Origin: Flavobacteriales bacterium
GTDB lineage: Bacteria > Bacteroidota > Bacteroidia > Flavobacteriales_F > PHOS-HE28
Assembly (NCBI GenBank): GCA_016716605.1
Contig: JADJWA010000002.1
Span: forward strand, 62,001-126,000
Reading direction: 5' to 3'
Length of the DNA: 64,000 bases
The notes under the pieces were generated by a model that worked only from the letters and a program-made list of their open reading frames with translations, had not been told where the DNA came from and ran no database searches. This document shows, in pieces, positions 15,676 to 24,909 of this stretch. Both the position numbers and the translations under genes were made by a program. Each line of letters starts with the position of its first letter. Within the stretch, counting starts at the first letter, position 1.

Positions 15676-17202
15676 TCACGCTTGCGGCTCCAAGGGCACA
15701 GCATCGCCCATCACGCGGTCGAGCACGAGCTGCACGGCTTGCTTGGCCAGCGCCTTGGTGCGCGCATCGCCCTCAACGAAGAGCTTCTCGCTCTCCTTGC
15801 GGAGCAGGTACCCGATCAGCTCGGGATTGATGTCGAGGCCGGTGGCGGTGATCACGCCGTTGCGCGAGTGGCACCAATGCCAGAGCAGGCGCAAGGCGAG
15901 GCGCAGGGAACTGCGGTCGTGCAGGCGGCTGCCCTGAACCACCCAGGCCTTCCCTTGCCAGCGGAACACCAGGCAGCGCAAGGCCGTGCGGATGGCGGCC
16001 ACCAGGCTATCCACGGAGATGCTTCCCTCGGGCCGGCGGATCAGGTCGGCGGGGGCCATATCGGTATCGCGCTGGTATTCGAGCTGGTGCGCCAGCGGCA
16101 TCACCTTGTTGAATTGCGCCATCGCGGCGTTCACCGTATCGGCATGGACGACCATGGTGCCATCGAAGCCATCGGCGGCCTCGCGTTCCTTGTCGTTGAG
16201 CATCTCCTGGTAATCGGCTTTCACGCGCGCGGGATCGAGCGGCGGAAGCACGAAGCTGGGCGCGCCGATGGCATGCGCGCCCCGACGGTGGCAAACGGCG
16301 ATGAGGTGCAGTGACAGCGCGCGGAGGAACGGGGCGTTGAGCCCCACCGACTCGCGATCCGGGAACACCGGCGAATCGGGACCGTGGAAGATGGCGATGT
16401 GGTCGGCGGCGTAGCCCTGCGGGTCGATGCTGAGGCCGGCGGCATGGTGCATGAGCTCGAAGAGGATCTCGTCGGCTTCAAGGGCGCCGGCGAGCGAATC
16501 GATCATCACGGTGGCGCGGATGCTGCCCCGCGGGAGATCGGCGTGCTGCTCCACCTCGTCGAGCAGCTGCGCCCAGAGCCGCGCCTCCATGTGGCCCTGC
16601 ACATCGCGCAGCAGCAGGTAAAGGCCGCCTTGGCGCTCAACCAGAGCAGCCAGCGCATGCGTGCCCAGCATGGCGAGGTCGAGGAAGGCCGCCGGCGCGG
16701 GTTCCCCGCGCACCAGCACGCTCGGCTCGAGCACGTGCAGCGGCCGGGGGCCGATGATCAGGCGCGATGTGCTGCGCGGATTGGCGCGGACGCGCCCTTC
16801 GTTCGGATCGAGGTAGGCGATGTCGGCGCGGGTGGCGCGCTCCAGCACGCGATGCGCGCGCATCACGCTCCATGCATCGCCGCAGGTGAAGTTCCACAGG
16901 TCGGCCACATAGCTCTTGGCACCGGCATTGAGGCCGTTGATCAGCTCGCTGCGCGTGCAACCGCCGATCAGCTCCACCCTGCGCTCAAGCAGTTGCTCGG
17001 GCACGGGATCGATCCGCCATTCGGTTCGGCGCACATGCTCCGTATCCGGCAGCCGGGCCACTTCGCCCGCGGCCAGCGCCGTGCGGCGCTTCTCACGCAA
17101 CGGAAGCAATGCCGTGCGCCGCTGCTCATACCGGTCGAGGAGCAATTCGAGCAGGTCCTGCACCCGTGGTCCGAGCGCGCGATCAACGGCGGTGGCCTCC
17201 AT
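15676..17202 (-). CDS. divergent malate synthase A-like protein
   Basis: 508 residues from ATG 17202 (GTG 17220 would add six). Malate synthase condenses glyoxylate with acetyl-CoA in the glyoxylate shunt. Collinear family features are WRIDPVPEQLLERRVELIG, INGLNAGAKSYVADL, a PLHVLEPSVLVRGEPAP block, LPRGSIRATVMIDS, DEILFELMHHAAGLS, CHRRGAHAIGAPS, DGFDGTMVVHADTV and a C-terminal LHDRSS...LLWHW. Several canonical positions differ: ADFED is ADLWN, LIET is MIDS (Glu to Asp) and the GRWDY metal loop reads PQGYAADH. Activity is therefore uncertain. It lies 66 nt after alkB's end on the same strand; no isocitrate lyase gene is visible. Confidence 0.75.
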   Translation of the reverse strand: MEATAVDRALGPRVQDLLELLLDRYEQRRTALLPLREKRRTALAAGEVARLPDTEHVRRTEWRIDPVPEQLLERRVELIGGCTRSELINGLNAGAKSYVADLWNFTCGDAWSVMRAHRVLERATRADIAYLDPNEGRVRANPRSTSRLIIGPRPLHVLEPSVLVRGEPAPAAFLDLAMLGTHALAALVERQGGLYLLLRDVQGHMEARLWAQLLDEVEQHADLPRGSIRATVMIDSLAGALEADEILFELMHHAAGLSIDPQGYAADHIAIFHGPDSPVFPDRESVGLNAPFLRALSLHLIAVCHRRGAHAIGAPSFVLPPLDPARVKADYQEMLNDKEREAADGFDGTMVVHADTVNAAMAQFNKVMPLAHQLEYQRDTDMAPADLIRRPEGSISVDSLVAAIRTALRCLVFRWQGKAWVVQGSRLHDRSSLRLALRLLWHWCHSRNGVITATGLDINPELIGYLLRKESEKLFVEGDARTKALAKQAVQLVLDRVMGDAVPLEPQA

Positions 17203-17268
17203 GTTCAGATTGAAGCGCACGCTTCTACGGTGTTGCCGGGCATTCGGTTGTGCAACCTGGAGCGCCGA

Positions 17269-18378
17269 TCATGCAGCCAACTCGAGCGCGCGCTCTCGCG
17301 CAGCCAGCGCATGCAATCGGGGGTGCATCACCCTGAAGTAGAGCGGGGGCAGCAGGCTCAGCATCATGGTGCCCGGATAGCCCGTGGGCAGCTGCGGTGC
17401 GGCTTCGATGCTGTCCAGTGTTTGGTACCTCTTGCTCGCCTTCCAGTGGTGGTCGCTGTGGCGCGTGAGCTCGAACAAGGTGAGACGGCCAAGCAAGTGG
17501 TCGCTGTTCCAGGAATGCACGTGCTCCACGCGGCGGTAACGGCCGTGCGCATCGCGCCTGCGGCGCAGGCCATAGTGCTCGATGTAGTTCACCGTCTCCA
17601 GGAGCAGCGCACCCATAAGCGCAGCGGCCAGGAAGGCTACCATCACCTTCAGCCCCAGCGCGGCACCGATCACCGCCACCAGGGCGGATTGCCAGCCGAG
17701 TGCCTGCAGCATTTCATTCCGCCATCCGAAAGGAGCGCGGCCTGCCTGGCGCTGCCGATCGGCCTCGATGCGCCAGGCGCTCAAGAAACTGAACACCAGG
17801 CTGCGCATCCAGAAAGCATAGAGCCATTCGCCATAGCGCGCGCTGGCGGGATCATCGGGCGTGGCCACGCGGGCGTGATGGCCGCGGTTGTGCTCGATGA
17901 TGAAGTGCATGTACAGGCTGGTGAGGAGCAGCGCGCGCGCCAGATCGCGCTCCCACCGCGTGGCGCGATGGCCCAGCTCGTGCGCCACGTTGATGCCATA
18001 GATTCCACAGAGGATGCCCATGCCCGCGATGCGGCCCGCCACCTCCCACCAAGCCAGGCCCGGCTCGCCCACCTGCAACAGGAAGAGCACCAGCAATGCC
18101 CATTGCACGGGCACCAGCACATACAGCAGCAGGTCGAAGACCCAATCGCGCCGTGCCGCATCGGACTCCTCCTCGTTGAGGTTATCAGGCCGCTGCGGCA
18201 GGAACAGCTCAACCAGGGGCACGAGCGCGAAGGCATGCAAGGGCAAGGCCCAGGTCCATGCCCCATGGGCAACGAAACTCACAGCGCCCCAGGCAGGGGC
18301 CATGAAAGTGACCATGTAACGCAGCGCCCGCAATCGCATGCGGCGGCGTACGTCGTGCTTCGGTTGGGCGGTGCGCAC
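17269..18378 (-). CDS. alkB: alkane 1-monooxygenase AlkB-like
   Basis: 369 residues, integral-membrane non-heme di-iron hydroxylase. All His boxes of the alkane hydroxylase group are present: HELGHRATRWER, EHNRGHHARVATPDDPASAR, NYIEHYGLRRR and RHSDHHWKASKRYQTL. Six hydrophobic segments fit the known topology. It would oxidise terminal methyl groups of alkanes or fatty chains using rubredoxin electrons; no rubredoxin is adjacent. GTG 18378 lies 4 nt after a TAACTTTC box; ATG 18339 is an alternative start. The malate-synthase-like gene follows, and a glyoxylate shunt would suit growth on alkane-derived acetyl-CoA (inference). Confidence 0.93.
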   Translation of the reverse strand: MRTAQPKHDVRRRMRLRALRYMVTFMAPAWGAVSFVAHGAWTWALPLHAFALVPLVELFLPQRPDNLNEEESDAARRDWVFDLLLYVLVPVQWALLVLFLLQVGEPGLAWWEVAGRIAGMGILCGIYGINVAHELGHRATRWERDLARALLLTSLYMHFIIEHNRGHHARVATPDDPASARYGEWLYAFWMRSLVFSFLSAWRIEADRQRQAGRAPFGWRNEMLQALGWQSALVAVIGAALGLKVMVAFLAAALMGALLLETVNYIEHYGLRRRRDAHGRYRRVEHVHSWNSDHLLGRLTLFELTRHSDHHWKASKRYQTLDSIEAAPQLPTGYPGTMMLSLLPPLYFRVMHPRLHALAARERALELAA

Positions 18379-18382
18379 GTGT

Positions 18383-18390
18383 GAAAGTTA
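18383..18390 (-). promoter_or_regulatory. -7 element for alkB
   Basis: TAACTTTC on the minus strand, ending 4 nt before GTG 18378. It implies either a leaderless GTG start or use of ATG 18339. Confidence 0.4.
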
Positions 18391-18455
18391 GCTGGTCACG
18401 TGACGCTCAGCCCTGAGGGGGTGCTGCCTGCACGCCCCCACCACAAGAAACAAGA

Positions 18456-18480
18456 AGCCCCCCGCTTACGGCGGAGGGCT
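18456..18480 (-). terminator. terminator after cold-shock gene
   Basis: Near-perfect 10-bp stem (18456-18465 with 18471-18480, one mismatch) and loop TTACG. On the minus strand it is followed by T-rich TTCTTGTTTCTTG, 20 nt after the csp stop. Confidence 0.75.
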
Positions 18481-18499
18481 CCGGTGCTGCGTTGTGCGT

Positions 18500-18691
18500 T
18501 CAGCCGCGCTTCACTTGCACGGCGTTGAGGCCCTTGGGGCCTTGCTCCACCTCGTAGGTGACCTTGTCTCCTTCACGGATCTGGTCAACGGTGCCCGTCT
18601 TGTGGACGAAGACATCCTTGCCGCCATCTTCGGGGGTGATGAACCCGAAACCTTTCTCCGTGTTGAAGAACTTCACTGTACCACTTGCCAT
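18500..18691 (-). CDS. cold-shock domain protein (CspA family)
   Basis: 63 residues, complete cold-shock domain: GTVKFFNTEKGFGFI contains RNP1 (KGFGFI), DVFVHK is RNP2, and EVEQGPKGLNAVQV closes the beta barrel. These proteins bind single-stranded RNA/DNA and act as RNA chaperones. The ~60-nt leader between a TACCTTTA promoter box and the ATG contains a hairpin (GCGCTG ... CAGCGC near 18708-18723), as is common for cold-shock mRNAs. It is followed by a strong terminator. Confidence 0.96.
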   Translation of the reverse strand: MASGTVKFFNTEKGFGFITPEDGGKDVFVHKTGTVDQIREGDKVTYEVEQGPKGLNAVQVKRG

Positions 18692-18755
18692 TGAATTGGG
18701 GAATCGTGCGCTGCTCGCACAGCGCTTGTTGGTCTTGGCAAAAGCGCCAAGGGGA

Positions 18756-18763
18756 TAAAGGTA
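18756..18763 (-). promoter_or_regulatory. -7 element for cold-shock gene
   Basis: TACCTTTA on the minus strand, about 65 nt upstream of ATG 18691. Confidence 0.5.
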
Positions 18764-18866
18764 GGCCTTGCAGCGGTACGGATGAGCGATGCCTGCGGCC
18801 TCGGCCTGCCCCGGACGCATGCACGACCGCCACGGGAATCCCGCCTTGGAGCCGCACCGCCTGGAT

Positions 18867-18896
18867 TTGGCCGTTTCAGCCCTGCTGCTACATTTG
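18867..18896 (+). promoter_or_regulatory. canonical Bacteroidota promoter for DUF3276 gene
   Basis: TTG at 18867-18869, a 19-nt spacer and TACATTTG at 18889-18896 reproduce the TTG-N19-TAnnTTTG promoter of the phylum exactly. ATG 18920 follows 23 nt later. Confidence 0.75.
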
Positions 18897-18919
18897 GCTT
18901 TGCCCAAGCCTACCCTGCC

Positions 18920-19273
18920 ATGCACGACGATCGTGAGGATGTGTACTCCAAGGCCGTAAGGGCCGGGAAGCGGACCTATTTCTTCGATGTGAAGAGCACG
19001 CGCGGGCGGGACCTTTTCCTCACCATCACCGAAAGCAAGAAGCACACGCACGAGGACGGCTCCGCGCATTACGACAAGCACAAGATCTTCCTCTACAAAG
19101 AGGATTTCGAGAAGTTCATCGATGGCCTGCGCGATGCCATTGGCGAGATCGACCGGCTCCGAGCCAGCGGTGAGTACGGCAATGGAGCGGAGCAGCCGCC
19201 ACGCGAGAATCCGGCTGATGCTCCGCCCTTCTCCGATGTGAACTTCGAGGACCTGGACCGGAAGGACATCTGA
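18920..19273 (+). CDS. PUR-alpha-like nucleic-acid-binding protein (DUF3276)
   Basis: 117 residues from ATG 18920. EDVYSKAVRAGKRTYFFDVK, DLFLTITESKK and KIFLYKEDFEKF form the beta-beta-beta-alpha PUR repeat of DUF3276, a Bacteroidota/spirochaete family related to eukaryotic Pur-alpha and shown in relatives to bind single-stranded nucleic acid. An acidic C-terminal tail follows (DVNFEDLDRKDI). In-frame upstream sequence is excluded because the strong promoter lies inside it. It diverges from the cold-shock gene, another nucleic-acid-binding protein. Confidence 0.88.
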   Translation: MHDDREDVYSKAVRAGKRTYFFDVKSTRGRDLFLTITESKKHTHEDGSAHYDKHKIFLYKEDFEKFIDGLRDAIGEIDRLRASGEYGNGAEQPPRENPADAPPFSDVNFEDLDRKDI

Positions 19274-19377
19274 CCTAGTTCCGACCCCTGACCAAGGCTT
19301 TCAGCAAGAGCACCATGAGGTGAACGTGATGCCGTGCGATGGCCGGCCGAGGCAAGGCCCGGCTCGGGCATAGACGA

Positions 19378-20946
19378 TCACTCCACCACCACGCGTGCGC
19401 TGCCGATGACGCCGCGCTCGCTCGAAACAACGAGGCTGTACGCACCGGGTGCAAGGCCGGCATCAAGCGCGATGCTCAGGCGCTGCTCGCCTGCGGCTTG
19501 CAATGCATCGGTGACCGCAGGGAGCACCATGCGCCCATTCGCATCATGCAGGTTGATGCTGATGCGCTCCGCGCGATCCAAGGCATAGCGCAGCTCGAGC
19601 GCCGAACCGACCGGGTTGGGCGCCACCTGCAACGCAATGGCCGAGCGGCTGACCTCCTCGACGCTGATATTCACACCGGTGTGATAGCGCGTGACCGTGA
19701 AGTTGTTCTGCGCATTGCCCTGGATGGACTGCCCAGCGATGAGCACCTTTGAGTCCGACTGCACCGCCACCGCGTAGCCGAAGGCGTTGCCCGTGCCCAG
19801 CATCGGCGTGGCATTTCCATCGCCGCTGAAGCCCATATCGAGCGTGCCGTTCGCATTGAACATGCAGATCAGCTGGCTCAAACCGGAATTGCCGCCGGCA
19901 ACGATGCGGCCATCGGGCAGCACCGCTATCCCGCGCGCATAGCATGCGGCGCTGAACGGGTTCAAGGCGAAACCATCGATGTCGAAACTGGGATCGAGCA
20001 CCCCGGCCGTGGTGTAGCGCGCCACGGCCACGTTCGCCGCTGCGCCGTTGATCACCATGCCGCCGGCCACCAAGCGGCCATCGGGCTGCTGTGCAATGGA
20101 GTAGGCCCAATCCGTGGAGGGCCCGAAAACGGAGATCACCGTGCCGTTGGTGCCGAAGCTGATATCGGGCTCACCCGCCGCCGTGAAGCGCGCGAGCAGG
20201 AAGTCGCTATCGAGCGATGGATTCCCTTGGGTCCCTGCGACCACGATCTTCCCATCGGGCTGCAGCAGCATGGCGCTGGCACGATTGTCCACGCCGCCGA
20301 TGTCAAGGAGGAGCCGGCCATCGCCGCTGAAGGTGGCATCGAGTGCGCCGGCAGAGGTGTAGCGGGCCACGAGCACATCGTACTCCGTGCTGCCCTTGGC
20401 CACCCCGGCCACCACGATCCGGCCATCGTCCTGCACGCCGACGCCGTAGTAGGTATCGTCGTCACCTGTGCCGTGGTCATCCACTTGGATGCCGTCGCCG
20501 CTGAAAGAGGGGTCGAGCACGCCGGTGACTGAATAGCGCAGGATCGCGGCGCGGTAGCCGCTGCCGTTCACGAAGGTGCGTCCCACCGCGATGATCTTGC
20601 CATCGGGTTGCAGGGCAAGCGCTTGGAAGGCCTCATCGAGGTTGGGCGGTGAGCCCACTTGCGTAGCCACGCGGCCTCCGGAGCCGAAGCTGACATCGAG
20701 CGAACCATCGGGCATGAGCCTGGTCAGGGCGAACTTGGTCCCATTGCCCTGGTGCGATCCACCGCCCACGAGGATCCGCCCATCGGGCTGCACCAGCATG
20801 CAAAGCCCGCGGTCGTCGTGGTTCGAGGGGAAATCGATCGCCGCGACGCCATCACCGCTGAAGCTGAGGTCCGGATCGCCGGAGACCTGCGCGGCGGCGG
20901 GCAATGAAACCAGGAAAAGGCAGGGAAGGAGGATCCGGAGGTTCAT
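19378..20946 (-). CDS. delta-60 repeat beta-propeller-like T9SS cargo
   Basis: 522 residues from ATG 20946. A signal peptide (ILLPCLFLVSLPAAAQ) precedes about six ~55-residue repeats with the signature LDxSFSGDG ... LQPDGKI(I/V)VAG ... LARY, the delta-60 repeat. The C-terminal ~85 residues (LQVAPNPVGSALELRY ... APGAYSLVVSSE ... ARVVVE) form a type A T9SS sorting domain, so the protein is predicted to be exported through the T9SS and released or anchored at the surface. The repeat's role is unknown. It converges with the DUF3276 gene. Confidence 0.88.
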   Translation of the reverse strand: MNLRILLPCLFLVSLPAAAQVSGDPDLSFSGDGVAAIDFPSNHDDRGLCMLVQPDGRILVGGGSHQGNGTKFALTRLMPDGSLDVSFGSGGRVATQVGSPPNLDEAFQALALQPDGKIIAVGRTFVNGSGYRAAILRYSVTGVLDPSFSGDGIQVDDHGTGDDDTYYGVGVQDDGRIVVAGVAKGSTEYDVLVARYTSAGALDATFSGDGRLLLDIGGVDNRASAMLLQPDGKIVVAGTQGNPSLDSDFLLARFTAAGEPDISFGTNGTVISVFGPSTDWAYSIAQQPDGRLVAGGMVINGAAANVAVARYTTAGVLDPSFDIDGFALNPFSAACYARGIAVLPDGRIVAGGNSGLSQLICMFNANGTLDMGFSGDGNATPMLGTGNAFGYAVAVQSDSKVLIAGQSIQGNAQNNFTVTRYHTGVNISVEEVSRSAIALQVAPNPVGSALELRYALDRAERISINLHDANGRMVLPAVTDALQAAGEQRLSIALDAGLAPGAYSLVVSSERGVIGSARVVVE

Positions 20947-21107
20947 GTGCGTGGTTTGGGATGCGCGAAGAAAACCGAAAAGCGCCTCCATTGTTCGAGC
21001 GCCATCAATCGCCGTGCATGCCCGTCACTTGAATCCCGCCGCTTGCCCACCCGCCGCTTGCCTCCACCTATGAGCCAACTGACTTAACCGTGCACCCCTC
21101 CTCCATT

Positions 21108-21115
21108 TACCTTCG
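21108..21115 (+). promoter_or_regulatory. -7 element for M16 peptidase operon
   Basis: TACCTTCG, 24 nt upstream of ATG 21140. Confidence 0.5.
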
Positions 21116-21139
21116 GCGCCCCCGGCCGTCGGGCCTATC

Positions 21140-22459
21140 ATGCGAACCCAAGCCCTCCCCCTTGCCTTCATGCTCGCAGCAACCGCCACCGCGCAGCGCA
21201 GCGCGATCACCTACACAGAATTCGACCTCGATAACGGATTGCATGTGATCCTGCACGAGGACCGCAGCACGCCGATCGTTTGCGTGAGCGTGATGTACCA
21301 TGTGGGCAGCAAGAACGAGGACCCTGCGCGCCGCGGGTTCGCGCACTTCTTCGAGCACCTGCTCTTCGAGGGCAGCGAGCATATCGGGCGGGGCGAGTTC
21401 AGCAAGCACGTGGAGAAGGCCGGCGGCGTCCTCAATGCCAACACCACAGCCGATCGCACCTATTACTACGAGGTGCTGCCCAGCAATCAGCTGGAGCTCG
21501 GGCTCTGGCTCGAGAGCGAGCGCATGCTGCACGCCAAGGTGGATCAGAAAGGCGTGGACACCCAGCGCGAGGTGGTGAAGGAAGAGCGCCGTCAGCGGTA
21601 CGAGAACCAGCCATACGGCACCATCCTGCTCGAAGTGCTCGATCGCGCCTATACCACGCATCCGTACCGTTGGCCGACCATCGGCTTCATGGAGGACCTG
21701 AACGCGGCGAGCGAGGCCGATTACCAGGCCTTTTACAAGAAGTTCTACGTGCCCAATAACGCGGTGCTGGTGGTGGCCGGGGACATCGACCCGGTGCAGG
21801 CCAGGGCGATGGTGACCAAGTACTTCAAGGATATTCCTCGAGGGACCGCCGTGCAGCAGCCCCAGGTGCAGGACCCCGGTCCCACCACGGAAGTGCGGGC
21901 GGTGATCAACGACCGGATCCAATTGCCCGCCGTGGTGCTCGGCTACCGGGTGCCTCCCACCGGTTCGCCTGATTTCTATGCCGTCGATCTGGTGAATCGC
22001 CTGCTGAGCAACGGCAACAGCAGCCGCCTGAACCGCTCGCTGAAGGACGAGCAGCAGAAGGCCGTCGCCACCGGCGCCTTCAGCCTGCCCTTCGAGCAGG
22101 GCGGCTTGGCCATCCTGTATGCCATCGCCAACATGGGCGTTAGCGCCGAGGCGCTTGAGCAGGCCATGACCCAGGAGCTGCGGCGCATCCAGCAGGAAGG
22201 CGTGGACAAGGCCGAGTTCGACAAGCTGGTGGCACAGCTCGAAATGGAGCTCGTGAACGACCGCAGCCGCGTGGCGGGCATCGCCAGCGACCTCGCGCGC
22301 TGCCACATGCTGCTGGGCGACACCAAACTGGTGAACACCGAGATCGATCGATACCTCGCGCTCACCCCGGCCGACCTGAAGCGTGCCGCGCTGCAATACT
22401 TCCCGGAGCAAGCGCGCGTGGTGCTCCATTACCTGCCTGTCGGCCAGAAACAACCCTGA
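21140..22459 (+). CDS. M16 family zinc peptidase, catalytic subunit
   Basis: 439 residues with a signal peptide (LPLAFMLAATATAQ), so it is probably periplasmic. The inverted zinc motif HxxEH is at H69-FF-E72-H73 (FAHFFEHLLFEG), and the third ligand Glu lies ~75 residues on, near KEERRQRYENQPYG. The second M16 half carries the substrate-binding R/Y region. The gene overlaps the next by 1 nt (TGATG), making the usual Bacteroidota pair of an active and an inactive M16B subunit that form a peptidase chamber. Confidence 0.94.
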   Translation: MRTQALPLAFMLAATATAQRSAITYTEFDLDNGLHVILHEDRSTPIVCVSVMYHVGSKNEDPARRGFAHFFEHLLFEGSEHIGRGEFSKHVEKAGGVLNANTTADRTYYYEVLPSNQLELGLWLESERMLHAKVDQKGVDTQREVVKEERRQRYENQPYGTILLEVLDRAYTTHPYRWPTIGFMEDLNAASEADYQAFYKKFYVPNNAVLVVAGDIDPVQARAMVTKYFKDIPRGTAVQQPQVQDPGPTTEVRAVINDRIQLPAVVLGYRVPPTGSPDFYAVDLVNRLLSNGNSSRLNRSLKDEQQKAVATGAFSLPFEQGGLAILYAIANMGVSAEALEQAMTQELRRIQQEGVDKAEFDKLVAQLEMELVNDRSRVAGIASDLARCHMLLGDTKLVNTEIDRYLALTPADLKRAALQYFPEQARVVLHYLPVGQKQP

Positions 22460-24693
22460 TGCCCCGCATGAAGCCCCACGCCGCGCGCCACGGCCTCTGC
22501 ACAGGCCTGATCCTCTTATCCGCATCGATGAACGCACAGCTCGATCGCAGCCAACCGCCCGCTCCTGCCCCACCGCCGCAAGTGCAGGTGGCCGCGCACA
22601 CCTTCTTCACCCTGCCGAATGGCATGCGCGTGATCGTGGTGGAGAACCACAAGCTGCCCAAGGTCGATGTGCAGCTGCGCTTCGATCATGCCCCCATGAG
22701 CCAGGGAGACAAGGCCGGTTTCATCGACTTGTTCGGTGAATTGCTCGAAGCGGGCACCACCTCAAGGGCCAAAGCGGACATCGACGCGCTGGTGGACCGC
22801 CTCGGCGCCACTCTGCACACCTCTCCGGATGGCGTGCACGCCAGCCTGCTCAAGAAGCACCTGGCACCCATGATGGAACTCGTGGCCGAGGTGGCCACTG
22901 CACCCTCTTTCCCGGATGAGGAACTCAACAAGGCACGCACCCGCATGCTCAGCGGCGTGGAGCAGCGCAAGGACGACCCTGCCGCTACCAGCGAGACCGT
23001 AAGCCGTGCCATGACCTTCGGGCGCGCCCATCCGTATGGAGAGGTCACCACAGAGGCCAGCCTGAAGAAGGTGCAGCGCGAACAGCTGGTGGCGTACCAT
23101 GCCAAGTTCTTCCGTCCGGAGAATGCCTACCTGGTGCTCGTAGGCGATGTCACAGAGAAAGAGGCGAAGGCCTTGGCCAAAGAACGCTTCAGTAAATGGG
23201 CGCCCGCACCCAAGTACTCCGTGGTGGATGAGAACAATGTGGAGACGCTCCCCGGCATCGGCCCCCTGCGCTTCCTCACCCAGCCCAAGACGCCCAGCGG
23301 TCCGCGCCGCGTGGTGCTGGTGGATCGGCCCGGCGCTGCGCAATCGGTGATCCGCGTGAGCTTCCCGCTGAGCTTCCAGCCCAAGGACCTGCGCGCCCTG
23401 CCGGCGCAGGTGATGAACACGATCCTCGGTGGTGGCGTGTTCAATGCGCGGCTCATGCAGAACCTCCGCGAGGACAAAGGATGGACCTACGGCAGCTACT
23501 CGAGCCTCGAGAGCGACCGCTTCAACGGCCACTTCCACACCACCGCCAATGTGCGCACCGATGTCACCGACAGCGCCATCACGGAGACCCTGAAGGAGAT
23601 CGAGCGCATGCGCATGGGCCGTGTCACCGCCGAGGAGCTCGACCTGGCCAAACGGTACATGGCCGGCAGCTTCGCACGCAGCCTCGAGGACCCGCGCACC
23701 GTGGCGCGCTTCGCGCTGAACACCTACCTGAACGAACTGCCGAAGGACCATTACACCACCTACCTCGAGCGGCTGGAGGCGGTCACAGCGGACGATATCC
23801 AGGCCGCAGCGGAGGCCTTCCTCCATCCGGACAATGCAGTGATCACCGTGGTGGGCGACCGGCGCAAGCTCTTCAATAAGCTCGAGGCCCTGAGCTGGGC
23901 CAGCAACCCGAAGGTGATCGAGCTCGACCACAACGCCGAGCGCTACATCGAAGAACTTGAGCGGGTAACCGACCTCACGGCACAAGACGTGATCGAGCGC
24001 CACCTCATGGCCATCGGTGGCCGCCCGGCCATCGGCCGCATCACCGATCTGCGCATGGACATCGAGGCCGAGATGATGGGCGTGCCGGTGGAGATCACGC
24101 AGTGGTACGGTCCCGGTGGCCTTTTCCGCTCTTCGGCCAAGAGCAACGGCGCGGTGCTGCAGGAAGAGGCGTTCGACGGGGAGCGCGCCGTGCGACGGAG
24201 CCCCATGGGCGAGCAGGAACTCGAGGACCGCGACCTGGGCGAGATGCGGCTGAATGGCCACCCTGTGCCCGAGCTGCATTACGGCGCCACCATCGAGCGG
24301 CTGATCCTGGCGGGCCGCACCCGCATCGATGGCAAACCGGTGATCAAGCTGGTGGCCATGCTGCCCGATGGCGGCAGTTTCGGCGACTATTACGACGAAG
24401 CCACTTGGTTGAAGGTGCGGCGCGTGGAGCAGAAGCAGGTGGACGACCGCAGCGTGACCATCACCACTGATTACAGCGACCACCAGGCCAGCGGCGGCGT
24501 GATGTTCCCGCGGAGCATCGTGCAGATGGGAGGCCCCGGCGGCGAGGTCGTGCTCACGGTGAAAGCCATCACCATCAACTCCAACCTGAAGCCGGCCTTC
24601 TTCGCCACCAACCTGCCCGAACGGAAGGAAGTGCCCTACGTGGAACCCGGAGAAGAGAGCCCGGTCGAGGTCGAACCGAAGCCGGAGGACTGA
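22459..24693 (+). CDS. M16 family peptidase-like protein, probably non-catalytic, with C-terminal extension
   Basis: 744 residues. It has a signal peptide and two M16 domains (~50-490). The position of HxxEH reads GFIDLFGELLEAGTTSR, so the zinc site is absent, as expected for the non-catalytic partner; the R/Y-type segment GGGVFNARLMQNLREDKGWTYG is intact. An extra ~230-residue C-terminal region (ELERVTDLTAQDVIERHLMAIGG ... TDYSDHQASGGVMFPRSI) resembles the beta-rich fold of outer-membrane-lipoprotein-sorting-like domains. It is translationally coupled to the upstream catalytic subunit by a 1-nt overlap. Confidence 0.9.
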   Translation: MPRMKPHAARHGLCTGLILLSASMNAQLDRSQPPAPAPPPQVQVAAHTFFTLPNGMRVIVVENHKLPKVDVQLRFDHAPMSQGDKAGFIDLFGELLEAGTTSRAKADIDALVDRLGATLHTSPDGVHASLLKKHLAPMMELVAEVATAPSFPDEELNKARTRMLSGVEQRKDDPAATSETVSRAMTFGRAHPYGEVTTEASLKKVQREQLVAYHAKFFRPENAYLVLVGDVTEKEAKALAKERFSKWAPAPKYSVVDENNVETLPGIGPLRFLTQPKTPSGPRRVVLVDRPGAAQSVIRVSFPLSFQPKDLRALPAQVMNTILGGGVFNARLMQNLREDKGWTYGSYSSLESDRFNGHFHTTANVRTDVTDSAITETLKEIERMRMGRVTAEELDLAKRYMAGSFARSLEDPRTVARFALNTYLNELPKDHYTTYLERLEAVTADDIQAAAEAFLHPDNAVITVVGDRRKLFNKLEALSWASNPKVIELDHNAERYIEELERVTDLTAQDVIERHLMAIGGRPAIGRITDLRMDIEAEMMGVPVEITQWYGPGGLFRSSAKSNGAVLQEEAFDGERAVRRSPMGEQELEDRDLGEMRLNGHPVPELHYGATIERLILAGRTRIDGKPVIKLVAMLPDGGSFGDYYDEATWLKVRRVEQKQVDDRSVTITTDYSDHQASGGVMFPRSIVQMGGPGGEVVLTVKAITINSNLKPAFFATNLPERKEVPYVEPGEESPVEVEPKPED

Positions 24694-24723
24694 TCCGCGC
24701 CAGCCCTCTGCCGGCCTGCGGTT

Positions 24724-24909
24724 CTACTTCATCCCCCGCTCCTTCTGGATCGCCTCATAGGCCTCTTGCACCTTCTTGAACTTCTCGTTCGCCGCTTTCT
24801 GCACCTCCTCACCGAGCTGCGCCACCTTGTCCGGGTGGTACTTCATGGCCATGCGGCGGTAGGCCTTCTTCACCTCCTCGTCGGTGGCGGTGCGGTCGAT
24901 CTGGTCCAC
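24724..24909 (-). pseudogene. orphan J-domain tail duplicated from the djlA-like gene
   Basis: 61 codons: DQIDRTATDEEVKKAYRRM ... HPDK ... QKERGMK. 24724-24902 matches 27224-27402, the 3' end of the djlA-like gene, with only two differences in 179 nt by eye. Homology stops exactly at the stop codon on one side and just after the GH16 stop on the other. It lacks the first residues of the J domain, so it is read as a displaced 3' end, although a GTG at 24909 keeps it open. Confidence 0.9.

Noticed and set aside
16384..18384. 666-codon plus-strand frame over malate synthase and alkB
   Set aside because: Spans two unrelated minus-strand genes with complete motifs; a shadow of GC-rich codon usage.
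21107..24483. Long minus-strand frames antisense to the M16 pair
   Set aside because: Both coincide with well-supported M16 genes on the plus strand; no domains in the antisense frames.
24724..24909. 61-codon frame as an independent J-domain protein
   Set aside because: Nearly identical to the 3' end of the djlA-like gene, missing its first J-domain residues and lacking a promoter; best explained as a displaced tail.
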